Positions 5,394 to 5,479 of a stretch of DNA of 5,479 nucleotides are shown here, one piece after another. Each line of letters begins with the position of its first letter. The stretch's first letter is position 1. A program made the position numbers and the translations under genes. Source of the stretch: Ruminococcus sp. (GTDB lineage: Bacteria > Bacillota > Clostridia > Oscillospirales > Ruminococcaceae); NCBI GenBank assembly GCA_024697705.1, contig JAILFF010000080.1:1-5479 (forward strand). The letters run 5' to 3'. The notes beneath the pieces are model-generated. The model was not told the origin of the DNA. It saw only the letters and a list, made by a program, of their open reading frames with translations, and ran no database searches.

Positions 5394-5423
5394 TTTGCAA
5401 AAGAGCGAAGCGATTTTTGCAAA
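5394..5423. repeat. Short perfect inverted repeat TTTGCAAAA/TTTTGCAAA
   Basis: TTTGCAAAA (5394-5402) pairs exactly with TTTTGCAAA (5415-5423) around a 12-base loop that contains GCGAAGC. It begins one base after the larger palindrome ends, making a back-to-back pair of hairpins. From 5424 to the window end I see no gene or ribosome site, only a short AAACT/AGTTT hairpin (5444-5458). Confidence 0.7.
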
Positions 5424-5479
5424 TCAATAGCGCGAGGTCGGGAAAACTCTCATAGTTTGGAAAAATCACGGACGAGCTA

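Noticed and set aside
5198..5422. 74-residue minus-strand open frame at the window end
   Set aside because: It is composed of hairpin and repeat sequence, with no ribosome site or family resemblance.

Overview
The window suggests a Gram-positive anaerobe of the Bacillota, most likely a Clostridia/Oscillospiraceae (Ruminococcus-like) genome. The clues are the adjacent trmK-nif3 pair with a 4-base ATGA overlap, strong AGGAGG-type ribosome binding sites, GC-rich genes alternating with AT-rich palindromic spacers, and a LytTR regulator encoded beside a membrane protein. The taxonomic placement is inference; no rRNA or marker gene is present.

Layout: (1) 1-118 is a long imperfect palindrome. (2) 165-1214 (+) encodes a StiP-family protein (PRTase-like/cysteine-protease-StiP region plus C-terminal PELOTA-type domain), a family known from tellurium/stress (Ter) operons. 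(3) 1218-1321 is an AT-rich spacer with three direct and three inverted copies of GATAAAAGATA. (4) 1341-2057 and 2054-2818 (+) encode TrmK (tRNA m1A22 methyltransferase) and a Nif3/DUF34 metal-binding protein, translationally overlapping. (5) 2819-3125 holds a nested palindromic element (2845-3019) and a bidirectional terminator (3046-3096) between convergent genes. (6) 3126-3644 (-) encodes a GtrA-like four-helix membrane protein. (7) 3645-3817 is a divergent promoter region with recognisable sigma-A promoters on both strands and a candidate LytTR operator between them. (8) 3818-4282 and 4302-5108 (+) encode a short LytTR-type DNA-binding regulator and an unrecognised two-helix membrane protein with a glycine-rich tether and an extracytoplasmic domain. 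(9) 5109-5479 is gene-free and packed with direct repeats and hairpins.

How the genes work together: trmK-nif3 is a housekeeping pair. The LytTR gene and the membrane protein have the layout of a two-gene LytTR regulatory system, in which a membrane partner controls a DNA-binding regulator without a histidine kinase. Here the membrane protein does not look like the usual multi-helix partner (DUF3021 type). This pair is the best candidate for something undescribed. The second theme is that every intergenic gap over 100 bases except the divergent promoter region carries its own, mostly sequence-unrelated, palindromic element.
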